Assembly (NCBI GenBank): GCA_011037195.1
Contig: JAAEAF010006601.1
Location: forward strand, 1-64,000
Source: Triatoma infestans
Lineage: Eukaryota; Arthropoda; Insecta; Hemiptera; Reduviidae
Direction: 5' to 3'
Length of the DNA: 64,000 bases
Below are positions 45,560 to 58,700 of the stretch, one piece after another. Each line of letters begins with the position of its first letter. The first letter of the stretch is position 1. Position numbers and translations under genes: made by a program. Below the pieces are notes generated by a model. The model ran no database searches. It saw only the letters and a list, made by a program, of their open reading frames with translations, and was not told where the DNA came from.

Positions 45560-45818
45560 AAAAACCCTATGGCGTAACAGCCCATGAAGGGCCAGGGTAT
45601 TGACAGATAGGGCGATTTGAATAGGGATGGCATTGGTAAGCATGCCGCAGTTCCCACGCCGTTTAGTTCCGGCCTTCGCTACCTAGGGCGCTACTAACTG
45701 TAGCTTCCCACTTTTTTATCACGATGCTGGGTCAAACACCGTCACTGTCCTCACGGGAATCGAACCATGAATTCTTGCACGAAAGGCGAGTGCGCTAGCC
45801 ACTAGACCAACGCGTGAA
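45560..45818 (-). mobile_element. tRNA-derived SINE (family 2)
   Basis: On the minus strand: A box TGGTCTAGTGGCTAGCGCAC, then TCGCCTTTCGTGCAAG, B box GGTTCGATTCCCG, and a body to GTTACGCCATAGGG. It is the best-preserved family 2 head in the window. Confidence 0.82.
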
Positions 45819-46440
45819 GTGAAATAATAAATTCATAATATAATTTACGTTGACTAAAAGTGGAATTTGCAATTGTATATTATATTTTTGATATCGATCT
45901 TTCCAATCATTATATTCTTAGCACAATGAGATTGGATTAGATAAATTAGCAAATATAATTACATTTTATATTAGTAATCAAAATGGTTTCTTTATTTGTA
46001 AAACTAATCAGAGAATATTAAAAAATATATTCTAACATGTTTTTATGAGTTGTTATGTATATTTCCAATTTTCAATTAAATATTAATGAAATAATGTATT
46101 TTTTTTTTTGCAACCTATTATTATTGTTACAATTAAAAAACTAAAAATAGTAGTAATTACTAGTAATTATACTTTTAATCACCAGCGAGAGGAAATAAGT
46201 GAAGAGTGGGGCAAGTACTTTTTACATACTAATTATAAAGTTAATTGCGACAAATAAGCGGATAATTAGGTAACAGAAATACAAAAGACTATTACATAGC
46301 ACATTCAACCTGATTTTATCTCTATTTATAAAAAAAATAATTTAACCATAAATTATATTTCAGAAAATATAATAAAATATTGGTTAACATTAACATTTAT
46401 GTTCTATAATCTTTCCGAAATAACCTTCCTCTTTTCATTA
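45819..46440. other. AT-rich presumed intron
   Basis: No feature recognised. Confidence 0.45.
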
Positions 46441-46860
46441 GAAAAACATTCTTTAAGCTGATTATTAATATTCGACTGTAGAGTGCGATTAAACTCTTAA
46501 ACTATGTAAAGTCCCTCTGGGCTCCTATAGCTATCCCAAAGAACAGTAACAACGAACCGATTCTAATCCACCTAAGTTTCACAATGGCCCAAACAAATCG
46601 GACAATAACCCTAAGTAGAAAATAGTCCTTCCACAAACATTTTATATGGAACAAAGGTCCTGAACGTAATCTCCACCCAGCTCAAACAGCTGTCTGCCAT
46701 TAAATGGATGGGTGTTTCTTTCTTTTTTTAACGAAGTGTACAAAAAAGGGGGCCGGGCATGAGTCAAGATTATGTAGAGATTTCTGCTTAAATCGCATTG
46801 CGCTTTAAGAAATCCAACCAGTTGTCTGAGAGTGGTCCGCATTCTTTTATATTACTTCAC
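46441..46860 (-). pseudogene. Possible LINE C-terminal and 3' UTR fragment
   Basis: The minus-strand reading TTLRQLVGFLKAQCDLSRNL followed by FNGRQLFELGGDYVQDL resembles the region before and after the C-terminal zinc knuckle of RNase H-bearing LINEs. The cysteine knuckle itself is lost. It could be a chance resemblance. Confidence 0.4.
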
Positions 46861-47059
46861 AACAACGTGCTTTTATTTATATATATATATTGGGGGGACC
46901 GGGGATTAATGTTTTTGTTTGCATTAAATTCAAACAGATCAATTTTTAACAAGCTTTTTTATTTTAATCAATGACGTAATCACTAATTTTTTTCCATCTC
47001 TAATGTGCAAATTTTCAATGCCGGATCGATAAAAATCAATTGGTTTTTTTTAGCAAAAT

Positions 47060-49078
47060 TAGTAAAACTAATTCCAAGTTCGCGCTTGATGCTTATTTTG
47101 AAGTTAACTATGAACTTAGCAGTATGAACTGCTCTGCACAAATCTCAAGAAAGAATATTATCAGTCCCTCTGTGATAGATTTGCTAATGCCTCTGACTCT
47201 AAGCAATTCTGGAATTTAGTTAATCGTTTTCATCGAAAGAATTTTGAATTCTACAGATTTGCTCCTACCTGCTTTATTGACAGATTATTATCCTTCTTTA
47301 ATTATATATACGAATCCGAGGCTTTACCTCATTCCTTCGGCCATTCTCTAATTTTTCCCTTGTTTAAAAATGGCGATGTTAACGAAGTCAATAAATATAG
47401 GGGCATCTCCTGCCTTAATGCTCTGGTCAAGATCTTCATTGCTCTGTTACTTCATCGCTTGGAACAATTTGTTAAAGACAACGACCTGCTAAGTGAATTT
47501 CAGGCCGGTTTTCGGCGCGGCTACTCCGCCATTGATAAAATTTTTGTGTTGCAAAATATAATTCTGAGAAAGAAAGGTAAAAAATTTACTGTTTTTTTAT
47601 CGATTTAAAATCGGCATTCGACACTGTAGAGTAGACCATTCCTCATTGTTCCTAAAGCTCTTCAATCTAGGTGTATCATGGAAGTTTATGAACATTCTGA
47701 AAGCATATTATTCACTAGGAATATCGTCAGTACATTGTATAGATGGAATGTCCGAACCTATCCGGGTAGGAGCCGGTGTGAGGCAGGGCTGTTTATTGAG
47801 CCCCATTCTTTTTTCACTTTTTGTAGACGATCTTCCGGCTCTGTTGGAGGGTGGTGTTCTTATCGGGGGTACCAAAATAAAAACCCTTCTACCCGGCATT
47901 GACACCCCATGACATTAAACCCCATTTCCTTGCAGAGAAATATTAATATTCTGAAAACTTATTGTGTCCAATGGAACCTTTCGGTCAATTTAGAAAAATC
48001 CAAAATAATGATATTTCGAAAAGAAGGCAGATGAGCGGCTTCAGAAAAGAGGTTCTACAAAAAGTCCCGGATAGAGGTAGTGACCCGCTATAAGTACTCG
48101 GGTATCATTCTAACTCCGCATATGTCCCTGGTCCCCAACCTCGAAAATAAAGTGTCGATAGCTAAGCTCGGTTTAAACCGGGTTTGGTTTAACTTTATTC
48201 TTAATAAGAACGTTCCTCTTGACGCCAAATATAGGATTTTCAAGAGTGTGTCACGAGCAGTTCTTTCATATGGTGCTCAATCTTGGGGGTTTCAACGTTA
48301 TGAAATCCTTGAACCCATCTTTTAAATGTTCAAAGATTTTTCTTAAAAAAATTATTCTTTCTTCCCTCTCCAACGCCTAAATATGTACTATCGATTGAGT
48401 GTGCTCTTGAACCGTTAGAGACTTTCACCCTTGCTCTACACTTCATATACTGCCTCAGAACCCTAGCTCTTGACAATCATCGCCTCCGAAAATTGTTGCA
48501 ACTGAAATTATTCAGAAGAAACTGTTTTGGTTTAAACACTGGCTTTCGATAGCACGTGATTTTTCCAGCAACCTATCTTGCATTCTTAACGATCGTGATA
48601 AATGGAGTGATCAACTTTCGAACTTATTTAATAAAATAGATCCGTTCGCATCGAAGAGTCATTTTGTCGTGCAGGGAATTCTGATCGCTTTCTTTTGTAT
48701 AAAACTTTAATCACTGACCATAAGTCATTTGTAACATTGTCCGTATTTAATAACCTCAGACTCTCAGAGATATGCTGGTTGTTGAAACTAAGAGCAGAAC
48801 TGTTATACCTGAATTATACCCCTTGTTTGGAGAAAGATTCCGAACGAGAAATGTGTCCTCTCTGTAACTGCCAAGTACGGGAGGATTTGTTTCATTTCTT
48901 GGCAGAATGTCCTGCATTACTGGATGTGCGGCTCCTCCATCTCGGCAAATGTTCACTTTCCGGAGGAGAAATTATTGTTTACCTATGCGGACAACGGCCT
49001 TGTCATCATCCTTTAATTGCTTATGCTCGCCACGCTTGGAGAGTTAGGCACTTCAGGATCTCAGATTCTTTAGGTTAG
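47060..49078 (+). pseudogene. LINE reverse transcriptase with frameshifts
   Basis: The connecting region is read from the 5' junction (QFWNLVNRFHRK), then the RT fingers (FKNGDVNEVNKYRGISCLNA, SEFQAGFRRGYSAIDKIFVL). A frameshift in a T-run near 47595 falls inside the catalytic FFIDLKSAFDTV segment. GVRQGCLLSPILFSLFVDDL follows, then a disrupted YADD region near 47880. The C-terminus has a knuckle, CPLCNCQVREDLFHFLAECP (C-X2-C ... H-X4-C). There is no RNase H domain. The clade is not certain. Confidence 0.8.
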
Positions 49079-49351
49079 TTTTTCAGTTTTTTATTGTAAT
49101 TTATAAAACTACGTTTGATTTATTTAACCATTAGTTGTGTTAATACTTTTATTTACTTTGCTATCTTATTCCAGTTCTGTCTTAGTTCTAGGGTAATTCT
49201 TGCTGTTTTTCATCATTTTTCTTTTTTGTATTATTTTCTGTTTTTCTGTTATGGCTGTAAACTCTAGCAGACGGCTCTTTGCCATGCTTCTGTACTCAAG
49301 TATTATATCATCTACTGTATTATTTTTAAAATAAAGTACTTATAATAATAA
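47060..49351 (+). mobile_element. 5'-truncated LINE inside a mariner
   Basis: A 9-bp duplication TAGCAAAAT lies at 47051-47059 and 49352-49360, and the tail is (TAA)n. It is the same family as 7637-8131. Confidence 0.9.
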
Positions 49352-49360
49352 TAGCAAAAT

Positions 49361-50310
49361 ATATGGAGATAGCATTTTGGACATCATCAAAATTTTCAAT
49401 TTTTTTGCCACTTAGAAAATGATGTAGCGATCGGAATAAATGGAAATCCGATGGCACAATATCGGACGAGTATGGTGAGTGAGGCAATACCTTCCACCCC
49501 AATTCATTAATTTTTTCCAGGGTTCGTCTTGCGCAGTGCGGTCTTGCATTATCGTGTTTTGCAGAATAACGCCTTTTCTGTTGACAATCGCTGGGCATTT
49601 TCAATTAAAGATTGATTTATTCCATTCAATTGTTCACAGTAAAGGTCTGCATTCACAGTTTGTCCAGGTTTCAGCACTTCAAAATGATGAATGAAGTGCA
49701 TGATGAATGAATTACCCCGCGAATACGCTACCAAACGCACAAAAGTGCCTTTTTGGAGTGTGAACCTGGCTTAGTTGTACTTCGTGGCATTTCTTTCGGA
49801 GAGAGCCACTGTCTTTTGCGTTTTGGATTATCATAGAGAACCCATTTTTCATGTCCGGTTGTCAAGCGATCCAAAAACGCTTCTGTGTTGTGCCGCTGAA
49901 GCAATAAGTTGCATGTGGTGGACCGGTTAGCTTTGTTTTCTTCGTACAGATTATGCGGGATCCAAACACCTGCTCTGCTTATTTTACCAATCTGCTGTAA
50001 ATGCTCTTGAATGGTCGACCAAGGTTGGTTAAGAGAGTTTGACAGTTCTTCGATTGTCTGACACGTGCCCACTTCCGCCCTTAACATGTCATTGTCTAAA
50101 GTTGTTGGTCTTCCTGATCGATACGAGTCGAAAAAGATCAAAATTACCAGATTTGAACTTAGGAAACCATCTTTGGCATTTACGAATATCTGATGCTCTT
50201 GGATAAACATCGCAAATGTTTTTGGTAGCAACTGTTGCGTTACTACCCTTGTGAAACTCAAGAAGCATACAGTGCCGGATATGTACCTCTTCTGGTATTT
50301 GGCTGGTCAT
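49361..50310 (-). pseudogene. Mariner transposase (DD34D), frameshifted
   Basis: The frame opens at ATG 50310 with a mariner N-terminus (IRHCMLLEFHKGSNATVA). It shifts near 50140, continues from YRSGRPTTLDNDML, shifts again near 49730 and 49560, and is cut by the LINE after NAISIYFA. The last residues (KKPIDFYRSGIENLH) lie beyond it at about 47056-47000. The three catalytic aspartates are visible: WVLYDN, KHDNARPH and PSDFHLF, with exactly 34 residues between the second and third. At least three frameshifts and the split make it inactive. Confidence 0.9.
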
Positions 50311-50476
50311 TTCACTATAAATTGTAAAAAAAAAAAAGTTTAAGAATTAATTATTTACGAGTAAACAAGTCACTCTAATCTTAAAACGTCTTTGGCACAA
50401 CTTTGAAGTACACAATGAGCTGATAAATGACAAAGGAATATCGGACAGAAACGACATTACTTTCCGGTCCTCCTAA

Positions 50477-50935
50477 TATATTCGCATTAGTGCGGGAAAA
50501 ACAAATAAATTTAAATAGCAAGAACATTTTATGCCTTATATTCTAATTAATTTGTTAAGTATGAAAATTCATCTTGGTTAGACTTGAACATGTTTGGTAG
50601 TTACAATTCAGTATTTACTAGTTGGGCGATTGGTCAAGAAACATACAAATATACATAATTTGAATCTAATTAATATACAGTAGATTCCATTTTATCGGGT
50701 CGTCAAGCAGTTGGGCACTCTTATACAACTAACTTTTGAAGAGCAAAAATTTGAATGCGATAACTTTCCACATCCATCTCTTTTGATTCTCTCTCAGCTA
50801 CATCATCATCATTAGATGATCCCGGATGAGATTTATAGTTATAAATAACTATAAATAAAATAAATAAATTAGTAATCAATTAGTAGGTACATAAAATTAG
50901 TATAAATAATTAGCGCCTACTATACAAAGCTTCCA
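50477..50935. other. AT-rich stretch without a gene
   Basis: Nothing recognised. Confidence 0.4.
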
Positions 50936-50939
50936 ATTT

Positions 50940-51345
50940 GGTTGTCTGTCTGTCTATCTCTCTCCCCATCGCTCTCTCTCTCGCTTCATCTCTCTCTCCC
51001 CATCTCTCTCTCTCTCCATCTGTCTCTTCATCTCTCTTTCCCACCCTCCCTCTCTCCATCGCTCTCTCTCCCCATCCCTCCCTCTCCCCATCGGTCTCTC
51101 TCTCCCTCCCTCCCCCACGCTCTCCCATCGCTCTCTCTCCCATCTATCTCCCTCCGTCCTCTTCTATCTTCTCTCTCATTCATCTCTCTCTCTCCTCCCT
51201 CCCTCTCTCCATCGCGCTCTCTCTCTTTCTCTCTCTCCATCTCTCTTTCCATCTCTCTCTCCATCCCTTCCTCTCTCTCTCTTTCTCTCTCTACAGCTAT
51301 CTCTTTATCTCTCTCTCTCTCTTTCTCTCTCTCTCTGATCTTATA
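50940..51345 (+). repeat. TC-rich array, left of the CR1-like LINE
   Basis: About 400 bp of CTCTCTCT interspersed with CCATC and CCCT words. Long reading frames on both strands here (Ser/Leu-rich and Glu/Arg-rich) are artefacts of the repeat. Confidence 0.9.
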
Positions 51346-51654
51346 TCAAGTTGAGTTCACATCGTGTCCGTAAAAATTTTAATTTTTCTAGTAGTTATTC
51401 AGTGTTTTTTGTCTTATTTTTGTTACAGTATTGTGAATTCAAATATTGTCTACACTTTAAGCAGTTTGATTTGTGTTAAACTTGCGCCCGTTCGTAGTAA
51501 TTTACGAAAATTAATTAAGTTAAATTTTATAAGAGAACAGTAAGGTGAGTCAGTTTGAATTTATTTCTTTTTGAACTTTGATCACTTGTGGTTACAGTTG
51601 AGAATCTTATCTTCTCTCTTTTGTTACAAACAAAACATTTTAAAGTACATCACT

Positions 51655-52638
51655 ATGGCCAAATGTGGTAAATGTAACGTCGTTCTAACGCGCGCTACAA
51701 ACATTTCACACGCACAATGTTCTAAATGTAAATTATTGTTTCATTTGGAGTGTGTTGGCCTCACGTCGGACGACTGGTCTACATTAAAAGAATTAAATAA
51801 AACGTGGATATGAGCTGCTTGTAATAAAGATATACGAGTTACTCGCAGTGATTTTACACCAACATCTCCTGTTGCCTCTAAATCGCCCTCTGTTAGTGAT
51901 GTGTCTACATTAAAGGAGGTACTCATGGCAATTCAGAGTAATACCTCAGCTCTCAATAATTTGATTGAGAGTCAGAAAGTGCAAAATGCGGATATTTTGA
52001 AGTCATTAGATGCTTGTTATAGTTCCATACAAGAGAATACAACTACTATAAATACGTTAAAGACTAAAGTAGATTCTCTCATTGTTCAAGTAGAAGCGCT
52101 CAATAATGAGAAGAAGGTGCTTGAAAGCAAAGTGTCAGAATTACAGGTGACAGTTGAAGTGTTAAAACAGGCTTCAAGAGACAAAACCGTGGAAATCCAC
52201 GGTATACCGTTGGTCCAAGGAGAGAGTGTGAATGACCTAGTAAATAAAATAGGTGCAGCTCTGGATGTTGACGTCAGAGAGGTAGATTTTGTTTATCGAG
52301 CAAGATCAAGTGCAAGTACTATCGATCCTCCACGACCACCACCCATAATAGCTACCTTCCTAAGACGGTGTACGAGAGACAACCTCATTGCTAAAAGAAA
52401 AGTTAAAAGGGATTTTTCCACTAGACACATTGGTTGGGCTACACAGGAGAACTACATCATCTACATCAACGAATCTCTAACCCCATACTTCAAGAAGCTG
52501 TATGGTGCGGCTCGGACTGCTAAAAAATTAAATATTATAAAGTATGTGTGGGTGAAAAATGGTAGGGTGCTTATTAGGAAAACTGATGGCGCACCTGTGA
52601 TTTCCGTTTGTAAACCAGATGACATACCATCTCAGTGA
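51655..52638 (+). pseudogene. CR1-like LINE ORF1 (PHD-like finger, coiled coil), one stop
   Basis: The frame starts at ATG 51655 and stays in register to 52638, except for a TGA at 51811-51813. The first 60 residues have a C4-H-C3-like pattern (KCGKC, QCSKC, FHLEC, then W-I-stop-A-A-C). The stop occupies the place of the first cysteine of the last C-X2-C pair, so a Cys codon probably mutated to TGA. Residues from about 85 to 185 are heptad-like (IQENTTTINTLKTKVDSLIV). The C-terminal region (VEIHGIPL ... GWATQENYIIYINESLTP) resembles the FP-like RNA-binding domain of LINE ORF1 proteins. ORF1 proteins bind the element RNA. Confidence 0.75.
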
Positions 52639-52639
52639 G

Positions 52640-53038
52640 GCTTAATAACCGTTAAATGTTTTATGTGCATATATATTAATTTAATTTTCTTGCCATCTGG
52701 CTATTTGTTTTATTATACGTATTTTTATACAAAGTATTACAACTGCTTAAAATTACATCTTTTTAGTTACAGTATATTTTATTTTGACTGCATTATATTA
52801 AATTTATTCTTTATTATTATTACTTTATTTAATTCTGAATTTAAACTTACTGATTTATATTTTTGTACTTATTATACTGTTTATTTTTACATCTTACTGA
52901 AAAAACTATCACAATTATAATGATGGAAAATTCATTAGTGTATTACATTATAGTCAATCAAATATTAGTTTCACCTATTAATGAGTACTGTTACTTTTTT
53001 TCAAAACAATGTTATTATATTATAACTTTCTTTATAAT
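52640..53038 (+). other. Spacer between ORF1 and ORF2 of the CR1-like LINE
   Basis: AT-rich. Its last ~120 bp (52915-53035) are a diverged duplicate of the first ~120 bp of ORF2. Confidence 0.55.
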
Positions 53039-55667
53039 ATGTTAGATAATTTATTAGTGTGTCATGTTAACTGTCAATCATTGGTTACACATATTGATGA
53101 ATTCCGTCACTTTTTCTCGAAACATTTTTATCATATTATAGCTCTCTCAGAAACTTGGTTAAAACCTCATGTTAGTGACTCAGTGGTAAATTTATACAAT
53201 TACAATCTTATCAGATGGGACCGCTTGGAGAAAGTGGGCGGTGGTGTTGGCCTGTTTGTTCATTATTCGCTGCATGCTAAAATATTAGCTACTTCTGCAG
53301 AGCAATACTGTTCTCGTCCAGAGATTCTTATTGTGGAAATTGCTTGGCATGCAGCTTCCAAATTATTATTTACTGTTTTATATCGGCCTCCTAAAATTGG
53401 ATTTATTTCTGATTTTGAAAATATTTTTTTGCAATATAATCAGAATTATAAACATTTAATAATCGTGGGTGATTGGAACACTGATATGAATAGTGTTACA
53501 TTTGATAGTAGTTATGTTAATAATTTCATACATGAGTGTAATTTATTTCTTGTTCCTTTCTATCCTACACATCACATCTTCCTCACACACTTGGTTGGAT
53601 ATCTTCATCGTTGATGACCCAGATAAAGTTGTGGAACATTCTCAGCTCCCGGTTTCCTTCCTCTCCAATCACGATTTAATTCAAATTAAGTATTCCTTTA
53701 AAGTTACTCGTCTACTCAGTAAAACAATTTATTTTAGAGATTTTAAACGTTTTGTTAGTGAAGAATACTTGACTGATCTTCAGGACTGTGACTGGATTTC
53801 ATTTTATCAATCTTTAGATATAGACAATAAAGTATATCTCTTTAATAAATTTGTTCTTGAAACAATGAATAAACATGCTCCTCTTTGTGCTGCTAACATT
53901 AGGCGACCACCTGCACCTTGGTTAACAGATGAAATTCGTTGTTTAATGCGTGATCGTGATAAGTTACGTAAGGCTTTTATTAGAACACGTAATGATGCTC
54001 TGTATTAGAAACACAAAACAAAAAGAAATCAAGTACAAGATATAATTAAAATGGCTAAACGTACATTTTACTCGAGTACATTTTCTGGCACAAATGATTC
54101 CAAGGTGATTTGGAATGAATTAAGAAAACTCGGTTTAATTAAATCTCGATCACGACAGAGTAACATACCTTTTACTTGTGATGAAATTAACAAATACTTT
54201 GCCAGCTTTGTTCATAACAATATTGCCTGTGATCTCTATAAATGGGCTCATTCAAACACAAGTTTCACTTACGAGCAATTTTATTTTAAACATATAACAC
54301 TTGATACTCTTCTAGCTAATCTCTTTTGCAGCAAATCTAACGCTAAGGGTACTGATGGAATTCCTATAGACTTCCTAAAAAAATCAATGCCTGTTATTAT
54401 AGCTCCGTTATTGGAGCTTTATAATTTTTCTTTAACATACTCAATATATCCGCAATATGGAAACAATCTCATATTCGTCCTCTCCCCAAAATTAAACTTC
54501 CTTCCTCTTTGAACGACCTGAGACCTATATCCTTACTTCCTGCTGTTTCTAAGCCTTTAGAAAGGATTGTTTGCCAACAAATAAAAGAATATCTAAAAAC
54601 TAATAATTTATTAAATCCATTCCAGTCTGGCTATCGGGAAGGTCACAGTACACAAACAGTACTGCTGAAAATAACAGATGATATTCGTTTGGACATTGAC
54701 AAAAGAATGGTGACTATTCTAGTGCTTTTTGATTTCTGTAAAGCCTTTGAATCAGTCTGTCATTCACTTTTACTTCATAAATTAAAATTATTAAATTTTT
54801 CTGATTCTACTTTGTCGTGGTTTCAATCGTATCTTTGTAGTCGAAGGCAGTTAGTGATTGGTAGCAATGAGGAAAGATCTTCTTGGGAGTCTATTAATTC
54901 TGGAGTACCACAGGGTTCTGTTTTAGGGCCTCTTTTATTCTGTTTATATATTAATGATCTGCCTAGTGTAATAAAATACTGTAAACATAAGCTTTATGCG
55001 GATGATTTACAAATATTTTTGCACTGTCTGCCCTCTGAATTGGAGTCTCGTATTGCCAGAGTAAAGTCTGATGTGAATTCAATCCTTAGCTGGACAAAGT
55101 CAAATTTCATTATATTTAATATAACAAAATCAAAAGCAATGATAATTGGCAGTAGAAAATATATAAATACAATTAATTTAGACTACATTTCCAAAATTAC
55201 TGTTAATAACATAAATATACCTTATGTTACGACTGCGAAATGTTTAGGTGTGACGATTTCTAATACCTTATCTTGGAATAGCCATGCTAGTAATATTTGC
55301 AATAGTATTTATAAATCTCTATACCAGCTAAAACTCCATAAAAATATGTTGCCTATATCTCTCCGTAAACAGCTAGTTTGTACTCTCATACTTCCTCATT
55401 TTGATTACTGCTGCCTGGTATATACTGATCTTACTGCGGAACTTAACACCAAACTCCATAGATCACTTAACTCCTGTATCCGTTTTATATTAAATATTAG
55501 GAAAGACGAACATATTACACCACATTACTTTACTTTAAACTGGCTTACTGTTGACTACCGTAGAAAATACTTTATGGGTAATTTCATATACCAATTGTTT
55601 AGGACACAGACTCCAAAATACTTATATGACATGTTTACACAAAAAGCTGCACTAGACTTAAGAACTA
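53039..55667 (+). pseudogene. CR1-like LINE ORF2: endonuclease and reverse transcriptase
   Basis: The reading starts at ATG 53039. AP-endonuclease motifs: HVNCQSL, ALSETWLK, GGGVGLFVH, VVGDWNTDM and LSNHDLI, the last with N where most families have D. There is a frameshift near 53565-53610, a TAG at 54006-54008 and a second frameshift near 54470-54510. RT motifs: RPISLLPAVSKPLERIV, FQSGYREGHSTQ, LFDFCKAFESV, SGVPQGSVLGPLLFCLYIND and KLYADDLQIF (YADD), then KCLGVTISNTLSW. The protein is cut at the insertion at 55668 and its last segment (QNSFTAAASRLWNDLPTDL) is found at 61203-61338. Inactive. Confidence 0.85.
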
Positions 55668-55668
55668 T

Positions 55669-55708
<40 letters not shown>
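55668..55708 (-). other. Poly(A) tail of the I-like LINE (T-run on plus strand)
   Basis: A nearly pure T-run with one C, adjoining the target duplication. Confidence 0.9.
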
Positions 55709-55714
<6 letters not shown>

Positions 55715-55761
55715 ATGGCATCAGCTTGAAGCCACAGCCAACACTAAATTTTAAATTTCTG

Positions 55762-58700
55762 TTAAACCTTGTGGTTTATCTCATCGAGGTAGTCCACCAT
55801 GATTTCATATATTTCCGATGAGCGGGAGTTTAATAATTGTTTATAATTAAATGGGTTCGGTGTATGTGGATATATTTTGATAAACATTGTATTTCTGTTG
55901 CTGATGTATTTTTTGCATTCCATGAAGATATGTTCTAGTGATTCAACCATCTCACATGTGTCGCATATTGGTGATTCTTTCTTACCTATTTTATGTAAAT
56001 ATTGTGGACATATTCCATGGTTGCTTCTTAGACGACACATTATACGAATATGTTTTTTATTGTAAGGATGGTCCAAATAAAATGGTTTTGTAGTTACTAT
56101 GGGATTAATAGATTTAAAGAATAAGCCTTTACTTGAGGAGGAGAAATCCTGCTGCCAACTATTTAGAATATTAAGTTTTAATATGCTATTGATATCTGTG
56201 GTTGGGACTTTTATATTTAAAATTGCTCCTTCTTGAATGGACTTTTTGGCCAGAGCGTCTACAAGCTCGTTTCCTCTGATTCCAATGTGGGCTTTCAGCC
56301 ATCCAAAATAAATCTTTTTCTTATTTCTCCTTAGATCTCCAACTATATTTAATATTTTCGTAGTTATGTAGTTTAGTTTCACACTAAAAGTAATATTCTT
56401 TAACTGTGAAATGGCACTCAGGCTATCTGATAGAATTGCGGCTTCTTGTATATTTTCTATTTTGATGTATTCTAAGGCTTGCCAAATAGCCGAAAGTTCG
56501 GCAGTGTAAATGGTACAATAATCAGGCAGTTTGTACATATATCTATGATCATGTTGTGGGACGTAGAATGCGCAACCCACCCCATCATTTGTAACTGAAC
56601 CATCAGTATAAATTAAGGTCGCGTTAGGCCATTTATTTCTAACTTTGTAAATAAAAGTATCAGAGTTACGTTCTTCAGTTGGAAAATTAAATATATGTGC
56701 GTTAATTTGATTAATAATGGCCGAATAATCTATAGCAAATATTGGATATATATTGTTGCAGTAAATGAGTTGAGAGAACTGTGATACAGCTATGAAGCCT
56801 TCTGTTAGAGGGGGGGATATTTTCTTGCGCCAATATGCTCGAGTCAGTACCAAAGAGTTTAAATGGCAAATTTTTCTGCAAACATCCCCATTAACAGACA
56901 TGAATTTTATAACTAATTTGTTTGTTAAAAGCTGTCTCCTCAGTGCGAGCGGGTGTTCACCTGATTCAACCAGGAGTACATCTACAGGCGTCGACTTCAG
57001 AAAACCGAAACACACTCTTATGCATTTTCGTTGAATAATATCGAGTTTATTTAGCGCTGTCTTATTGGCATCTCCATAAAACATGGAGCCATAATCGAAA
57101 ATGGATCGAATGGTATTTCTATAGAACATCATACCTATTTTTGGGTCCGATCCCCAGTCTCGGTGCGATATAAGTTTCAGAATATTGAAATATTTTTCTG
57201 TTTTATCCACCATGTAGTTAATGTGAGCTGTCCACTTCAAGCCTTTGTCAAGAAAAATTCCCAGAAACTTTACCTTGGTATTGCAAGGAAAATTCCAGCC
57301 GGATAATTTAATTGATTCGCCAAAAGGGAGGTGTCTTTTCCGAGAGAATATACATATTTCAGATTTTTCAGCTGAGATAGATAAGTTTTTTTGTCGTGTC
57401 CAATTTTTTAATATATCTATTGTCGTTTCTAATTTGTCTTTACAATAGAGAGGTTCTAGGTCAGTGACGTAAAGGCAAATGTCGTCGGCGTATTGGAGAA
57501 TCTCTACACCATCAGGCAGGTCCTGCTCAATATCCGCTACATAAAGAGCGTACAGGATTGAGCTGAGAATATTACCCTGCGGCAGCCCATTTAGAGCGGA
57601 TCGTGGGCCGATAATTTTATCATTAATTTTGACGTAAATCTTTCTACTAGTTAAGAGACCCATAATTCTGTCGCAAAATGCTGCAGGAAAATTCTTATTA
57701 ATTAATACAGAGTGGAGTATGGTCAAGTCAACATTATCGTATGCTCCTGAGATGTCTAGAAATAGCGCCATAGTAGTTTTGTTCGATGTGTAACCTATCT
57801 GAATGTCCGTCACTAATTTACTAATACAGTCTATTGTAGATTTTCCCTTCCTAAATCCGAACTGACTTCTTGGCAGAAGGTTGCGATTTTCTATCCACCA
57901 TTCTAAGCGATTTTTAACAATTCTTTCAAAAGTTTTTTGTACACATGAAGACAGAGAGATAGGGCGGTATGAACTACATATATTTGGTTTTTTGCCAGGT
58001 TTTAAAAGGGCAACTACATTATATTCCTTCCACTGTTGTGGGTATATACCTGATGTCCAGATTTTATTAAATATATTTAATAATTCGATACTTTTGTTGG
58101 TTGGTAGGTGGTACAATATAGGGTATGTTATGTCATCTCTCCCGGGTGAGGTATTCTCGTTATGCTTCAACGCTATAGACATTTCTCTCATATTAAATTT
58201 TTTTTCTAAAAAATGGTCGGTTGGAGTATTTAATTGGGGTACTATTATATTTTGGACGAAATCTGGTGTAAGTTTTTGTAGGAATTCATAGGCCCATTCC
58301 CCAATTTCTGAGTTGTTATTATTATGCATAATTTTGATGTTGGAATTTTTAAGTTTTCTTATACTTTCCCAGATACTTTTAGTTGGTGTACCTCTGTTAA
58401 GATTTTGACAGTAATCAAACCAGGCGTGACGTTTAGCTTCTTTAATTGATAATTTCGTAAGTGCGTTTTGCTTCTTATATTTCAAAAAATTTGTAAATGA
58501 CGGATTTCTTTTATAAGCACTATAAGCTACCTTTCTGTCATTTAAATTTTTTTCGCAAGATTCATTCCACCAATAGTTACGAAATTTATTATTTATTATT
58601 TTTTTAAATTTAGGAATTGATTCATTGCAGGCGTCATTTATTTTGCTAATGAATGTATCATAATCGATTATTGAATCATCTCCATTATTCATAATGTTTT

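Larger units (their letters stand above)
46890..50476 (-). mobile_element. Mariner element split by a LINE
   Basis: The inverted ends are TTGGGGGGACCGG on the left and, reversed, TTAGGAGGACCGG on the right, each next to TA (46888-46889 and 50477-50478). The LINE occupies 47060-49351. The two mariner parts together total 1286 bp, the usual size of a mariner, so nothing else was lost. Confidence 0.92.

Noticed and set aside
50910..51373. Several overlapping 70-145 codon frames, Ser/Leu-rich or Glu/Arg-rich
   Set aside because: They are translations of a TC-rich array in multiple frames on both strands. The same applies to 61553-61983.
55877..58291. Plus-strand frames of 60-136 codons opposite the I-like ORF2
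   Set aside because: They are shadows of the intact minus-strand polyprotein.
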